A DNA stretch of 64,000 nucleotides. Origin: Lysinibacillus piscis. Lineage in GTDB: Bacteria; Bacillota; Bacilli; Bacillales_A; Planococcaceae. Where the stretch lies: NCBI RefSeq assembly GCF_026012395.1, contig NZ_BRZA01000001.1, forward strand, positions 1,239,555-1,303,554, read 5' to 3'. Below, one piece after another: positions 60,956-64,000 of the stretch. Numbering within the stretch: position 1 is the first letter of the stretch; the number at the start of each line of letters is the position of its first letter. A model generated the notes under the pieces. That model saw only the letters and a list, made by a program, of their open reading frames with translations. It did not search any database and was not told the DNA's origin. The position numbers and the translations under genes are program-made.

Positions 60956-61229
60956 GTTGATTGGAGTGGAGCCAGCGTGACTCCTAGGGGATTATGCGTC
61001 ACAGATGAGACCCTGAGGCTAACACGATGTTAGTCACAAAGACGTTGTCACAGGACGTGACGCTTTTAAGCCTTTGTTCCTTCCTTACGAGTGAAGCGGC
61101 TCATCGGACGCCCCCTGGAAATTTTGTTCTGTGTGAAAGCGTGAGTGCAACGTAGCGACAGCAACATATCTTTTTCTGCGCGAAAGTGAAACGTCAGCGA
61201 CAAAGCACGCTGGCGGAACAGAAATCAAC
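60956..61229. repeat. Bacillaceae-type interspersed structured repeat
   Basis: Starts GTTGATTGGAGTGGAG and ends GGAACAGAAATCAAC, so terminal inverted repeats GTTGATT / AATCAAC enclose it. Internal blocks GCGTGACTCCTAGGGGAT, CACAGATGAGACCCTGAGG and GGCTCATCGGACGCCCCCTGGAA match the widespread Bacillaceae element, which usually lies between genes. The part at 61130-61200 (CTGTGTGAAAGCGTGAGTGC and TTTTTCTGCGCGAAAG) is shared with the centre of the repeat at 24715-24967. Confidence 0.75.
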
Positions 61230-61259
61230 CCTCGCTTTGCTAAAAGTGACTTTCTACTA

Positions 61260-62777
61260 TTATTTAGTTGGCTTTTTTAAATCCATCGAAGCCGCTGCAC
61301 TTTCAATTGGCACACGCTTCATAAATAGTGCTAAGACAATTGCTACCACTGTCATAATTGCTGCAATTAGGAATGAATGCGTAACACCGTCTAATAAAGC
61401 ATTTTGCATAATTTGTTCCTGCATTTGCTGCATTTTGTCAGCTGTTGGTGCTGTACCACCTTGTGCTGCATTGGCTTTTGCTTCTGCTACTAATTCCGCT
61501 GCTTTTGATTTCGCACGATTGTTCATAAATGTGACCATAATCGCACTACCAATCGCACCAGCCACTTGCTGTACGGTATTGTTAATAGCTGTACCATGTG
61601 GATTCATCGATTGTGGTAATTGATTTAAGCCATTCGTCATCACTGGCATCATTACCATAGACATACCAAACATACGAATTGTATACATCGATACAATAAA
61701 TGTATAGCTTGAATCTAATTCTAATTTCGTTAAACCAAATGTTGCGGCTGTTGTGATTGTTAAACCAATTAAAGCTAATATACGAGGCCCAAACTTATCA
61801 AAAAGTTTCCCTGTAATCGGCGACATCAGTCCCATCGCTAGTGCCCCTGGAAGCATCATTAATCCCGCTTCAAACGGCTCAATGCCACGAATAGATTGCA
61901 CATATGCTGGTGTTAAAATCATCCCTGAGAACATCGACATAGAGACAATCACCGAAACCATAGAGCTTAGTGCAAACATTGGATATTTATAAATACGAAG
62001 CTCTAGTAAAGGCTCATCCATACGTAATTGTTTCAAGATGAAGATTATTAAAGCGATAACGCCAGCTGCGATTGTGCCATATACCCAAGGATCTGACCAA
62101 CCTTTTTGTCCTGCTGTACTAAAACCATATAAAATACCACCAAATGCAATCGTTGATAATAATACAGATGAAATATCTAAATGTACTTCTCGTGTATCCA
62201 TTACATTTTCTAATTTCCATACACCGAATAATAAGCTAAGCACAGCAAATGGAATAATCATTTGGAACAGCATACGCCAATCGTGATGCTCTACAATATA
62301 ACCTGATAATGTTGGCCCAATCGCAGGAGCCATAATCATTACTAATCCAAAAATCCCCATTGCCGCTCCACGTTTTTCTTTTGGGAAGCTTGCTAACATA
62401 ACATTCATTAATAATGGTGACATAGTGGATGCACCAGCCGCTTGTACCATACGACCTGCTAATAACGTGCCAAAATTAGGTGCAAAGCCAGCCATCACAG
62501 TACCAATTGTGAAAACAGACATTGCTACGATAAATAAATGCCTATTTTTAAAGCGTGTTACAAAAAACGCTGATGCTGGTATTAATACCCCACTTACTAG
62601 CATATAGCCTGTCGCTAGCCATTGTACGGTTGAATAGTTTTCAATGTTCAAATCCTTCATAATTGTTGGCAATGCCACATTTAGTAAGGTGTTATTTAAA
62701 AAAGCAACAAAAGCACCAATAAATAGAATCGCAATCATACCATATGGTGGCTTTTTCATCATTTGCTCATTATTCAT
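61260..62777 (-). CDS. DHA2-family MFS drug efflux pump (EmrB-like)
   Basis: 505 residues, about 14 helices. Motif A SAFFVTRFKNRHLFIVAMS and motif C-like MAPAIGPTLSGYIVEHHDWR near 145 (G-P-x-L-x-G), family features of drug/H+ antiporters of the EmrB/QacA type. A long helix-turn segment before the last helix (RAKSKAAELVAEAKANAAQGG) is typical. Divergent from a TetR gene, which is probably its repressor. RBS GAGGGG. Substrate unknown. Confidence 0.9.
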   Translation of the reverse strand: MNNEQMMKKPPYGMIAILFIGAFVAFLNNTLLNVALPTIMKDLNIENYSTVQWLATGYMLVSGVLIPASAFFVTRFKNRHLFIVAMSVFTIGTVMAGFAPNFGTLLAGRMVQAAGASTMSPLLMNVMLASFPKEKRGAAMGIFGLVMIMAPAIGPTLSGYIVEHHDWRMLFQMIIPFAVLSLLFGVWKLENVMDTREVHLDISSVLLSTIAFGGILYGFSTAGQKGWSDPWVYGTIAAGVIALIIFILKQLRMDEPLLELRIYKYPMFALSSMVSVIVSMSMFSGMILTPAYVQSIRGIEPFEAGLMMLPGALAMGLMSPITGKLFDKFGPRILALIGLTITTAATFGLTKLELDSSYTFIVSMYTIRMFGMSMVMMPVMTNGLNQLPQSMNPHGTAINNTVQQVAGAIGSAIMVTFMNNRAKSKAAELVAEAKANAAQGGTAPTADKMQQMQEQIMQNALLDGVTHSFLIAAIMTVVAIVLALFMKRVPIESAAASMDLKKPTK

Positions 62778-62866
62778 TTTGACCCCTCAATTCTTTCTTG
62801 TTTTTTTCGATAAAACTTATTTTATACTCATGGTCTATTTTTTTCAACACTTATGACTAAAAAAAT

Positions 62867-62894
62867 TATAAACATTGATATATAAGTATTTATA
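62867..62894. promoter_or_regulatory. Imperfect palindrome between efflux pump and TetR gene
   Basis: TATAAACATTGATATATAAG and the following bases to 62894 form an imperfect palindrome (about 22 of 28 positions). It lies between the divergent genes and is a candidate operator, with low specificity because the region is very AT-rich. Confidence 0.35.
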
Positions 62895-62935
62895 ATATAG
62901 AATAAGAGTATAATAAATAAAAAAAGGTGAGGTTA

Positions 62936-63817
62936 TTGAGTAAAAGAAAACGACAAATCATTCAAGTTGCACGTGAATTATTTATTGAAAAGGGATTCAT
63001 CGAAACATCCATTAATGATATTATTCAGGCTGCTCAAATTTCCAAAGGAACATTCTACAATCATTTCCCATCCAAAACAGAATGTCTAATTGCTATCTTA
63101 GATGAAGGTCGTGAGGAAGCTAGCAATCGTCGTCATGAGCTGATTCATGGCAAAGATGCTACAGATTTAGATATACTCACTCAGCAAATTACCGCTTTAA
63201 TGTATGTGAACCGTGAGTATAATTTAGTTCGTATTTTTGAATCTGTCTTTCATTCAGGTGATCATGAGTTGAAAAAAATTATCCTTAATTATCATTTGCA
63301 GGAGCTCAATTGGCTTGCGGATCGACTGGTTCAAGTATTTGGCGAGGAAATTAGAGATATTAGCTATGAATGTGCTGTTCAAACATTAGGTATGATTAAT
63401 TTGACATTACGAGCTGTCTTTATCGCAAGGGAAAAGGACTACAAACGCGAAACTGTTGTACGAGTAGCATTACGCAATATTAGTGCCATTATTCCTGTGA
63501 TGTTAGCATCAGATGAGCTCATTATTAGCACAGAAATGGTCAACGCTATCCAACATTCCGTGAACTATGAAAAAATCACGAAGGATCTACTACTGACTCA
63601 GTTACAAGGCTTTGTAAAAGGTTTGTCCAAGCAGGATGAGCGAGAGGGCTTTGAATATGCTCAATTTTTAGTAGAAGAACTACAACAAGAAGAGCCAAGA
63701 TATTTCATTGTTGAATCAGTTCTCACACCATTCCGTAAAGCCTTTATCGATACAGAACATGCCGCTGAGGCACGTGATATTGCCAATCGTTTATGGAGTT
63801 ATATCAAGCAAGGTTAA
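62936..63817 (+). CDS. TetR/AcrR-family regulator
   Basis: 293 residues, longer than usual. DNA-binding domain KRKRQIIQVARELFIEKGFIETSINDIIQAAQISKGTFYNHFPSKTECLIAILDEG at the start; the rest is a large helical ligand domain of about 230 residues. Start at TTG 62936, six bases after AAAGGTG. Divergent from the EmrB-like pump, 158 bases away. Signal unknown. Confidence 0.87.
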   Translation: MSKRKRQIIQVARELFIEKGFIETSINDIIQAAQISKGTFYNHFPSKTECLIAILDEGREEASNRRHELIHGKDATDLDILTQQITALMYVNREYNLVRIFESVFHSGDHELKKIILNYHLQELNWLADRLVQVFGEEIRDISYECAVQTLGMINLTLRAVFIAREKDYKRETVVRVALRNISAIIPVMLASDELIISTEMVNAIQHSVNYEKITKDLLLTQLQGFVKGLSKQDEREGFEYAQFLVEELQQEEPRYFIVESVLTPFRKAFIDTEHAAEARDIANRLWSYIKQG

Positions 63818-63845
63818 ACAGTAAAAGGCTACTCGTTTCCCTTTT

Positions 63846-64000
63846 GTGAACTGCTCCCTGTCAAGTAGACAGTGGAAATAATAAAAATTCTATGCGGCTT
63901 GAGCCCCCCTGTATTCTAAGGGGCTCAAGCCGTTTAATCTTTCTTGGTACCTTTCGTTATGATAGAACCAAATATATGTATCAATCGCTTCTTTTAACGC
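63846..64000 (-). mobile_element. End of an IS3-family insertion sequence
   Basis: The terminal part of an IS3/IS150-type element: the end near TGAACTGCTCCCTGTCAAGT (63853) resembles the inverted repeat of this group, and the last codons of the transposase follow. The rest of the element lies beyond the window. Confidence 0.75.
63890..64000 (-). CDS. IS3-family transposase OrfB, C-terminal end (cut by window edge)
   Basis: The last 36 residues of the IS150/IS3-type OrfB, reading KEAIDTYIWFYHNERYQERL and ending GLSPLEYRGAQAA. The motif YNxxRxQxxLxGxSPxE(Y) is diagnostic of the rve-type transposase C-terminus. Complete 3' end with TAG; the catalytic DDE part is outside the window. Confidence 0.92.
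   Translation of the reverse strand, partial: ALKEAIDTYIWFYHNERYQERLNGLSPLEYRGAQAA

Overview
The window is a stretch of AT-rich, Gram-positive chromosome. The gene set points to Bacillaceae/Planococcaceae, most likely Lysinibacillus or a close relative: an S-layer (SLH) surface protein, a lysine 6-dehydrogenase pathway, yqhG/yqhH, a yjlC-ndh pair, T-box and S-box leaders, Fur boxes of Bacillus type and AAGGAGG ribosome binding sites. The genus is an inference from gene content; there is no rRNA in the window to confirm it.

Layout. 1-2382: the start of a secreted protein gene cut by the window edge, then a two-gene unit of an AAA/ABC-type ATPase and an RloB-like protein that resembles an anti-phage module. 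2477-6357: a leftward lysine-catabolism operon (aldehyde dehydrogenase, lysine 6-dehydrogenase, acyl-CoA dehydrogenase). 6.5-12.1 kb: household genes, including an MFS transporter under a T-box leader, and uppP. 12.3-15.3 kb: a two-component system with a previously unnoted 51-residue membrane ORF between regulator and kinase. 15.7-19.3 kb: homoserine dehydrogenase and metY, the latter behind an S-box (SAM) riboswitch. 19.5-26.4 kb: membrane and peptide-handling genes, a mosaic repeat, a candidate Fur-controlled small RNA and an FhuF-like iron reductase. 26.5-32.2 kb: a lipoprotein, a GNAT/N-succinylamino acid racemase pair with divergent regulator, an NhaC antiporter and a 47-residue peptide gene. 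32.3-38.9 kb: SodC, a LysM-3D wall protein, YfbR-like HD nucleotidase (apparent AUA start), a probable structured RNA, PhnA, a cold-shock protein and a CoA-transferase pair.

39-50 kb: an SRPBCC-ArsR operon behind a 46-bp perfect palindrome, YqhG/YqhH, a PhoP-box-preceded SLH protein, a Fur-box-controlled ferredoxin-NADP reductase, and a unit made of a hydrolase, a degenerate-ABC/LytTR fusion regulator and an ABC-2 exporter. 50-64 kb: MocR regulator, EcsC, quinone oxidoreductase, soluble chemoreceptor, NDH-2 operon, two TetR/drug-efflux pairs, a Bacillaceae-type interspersed repeat and the end of an IS3-family element.

The best candidates for something new are the Fur-controlled RNA at 24964-25131, the structured RNA unit at 35349-35575, the Walker-A-less ABC/LytTR regulator at 47357, the RloAB-like module at 482-2382, and several unannotated small ORFs. 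Three intergenic regions carry tandem repeats of exactly 21 bp.
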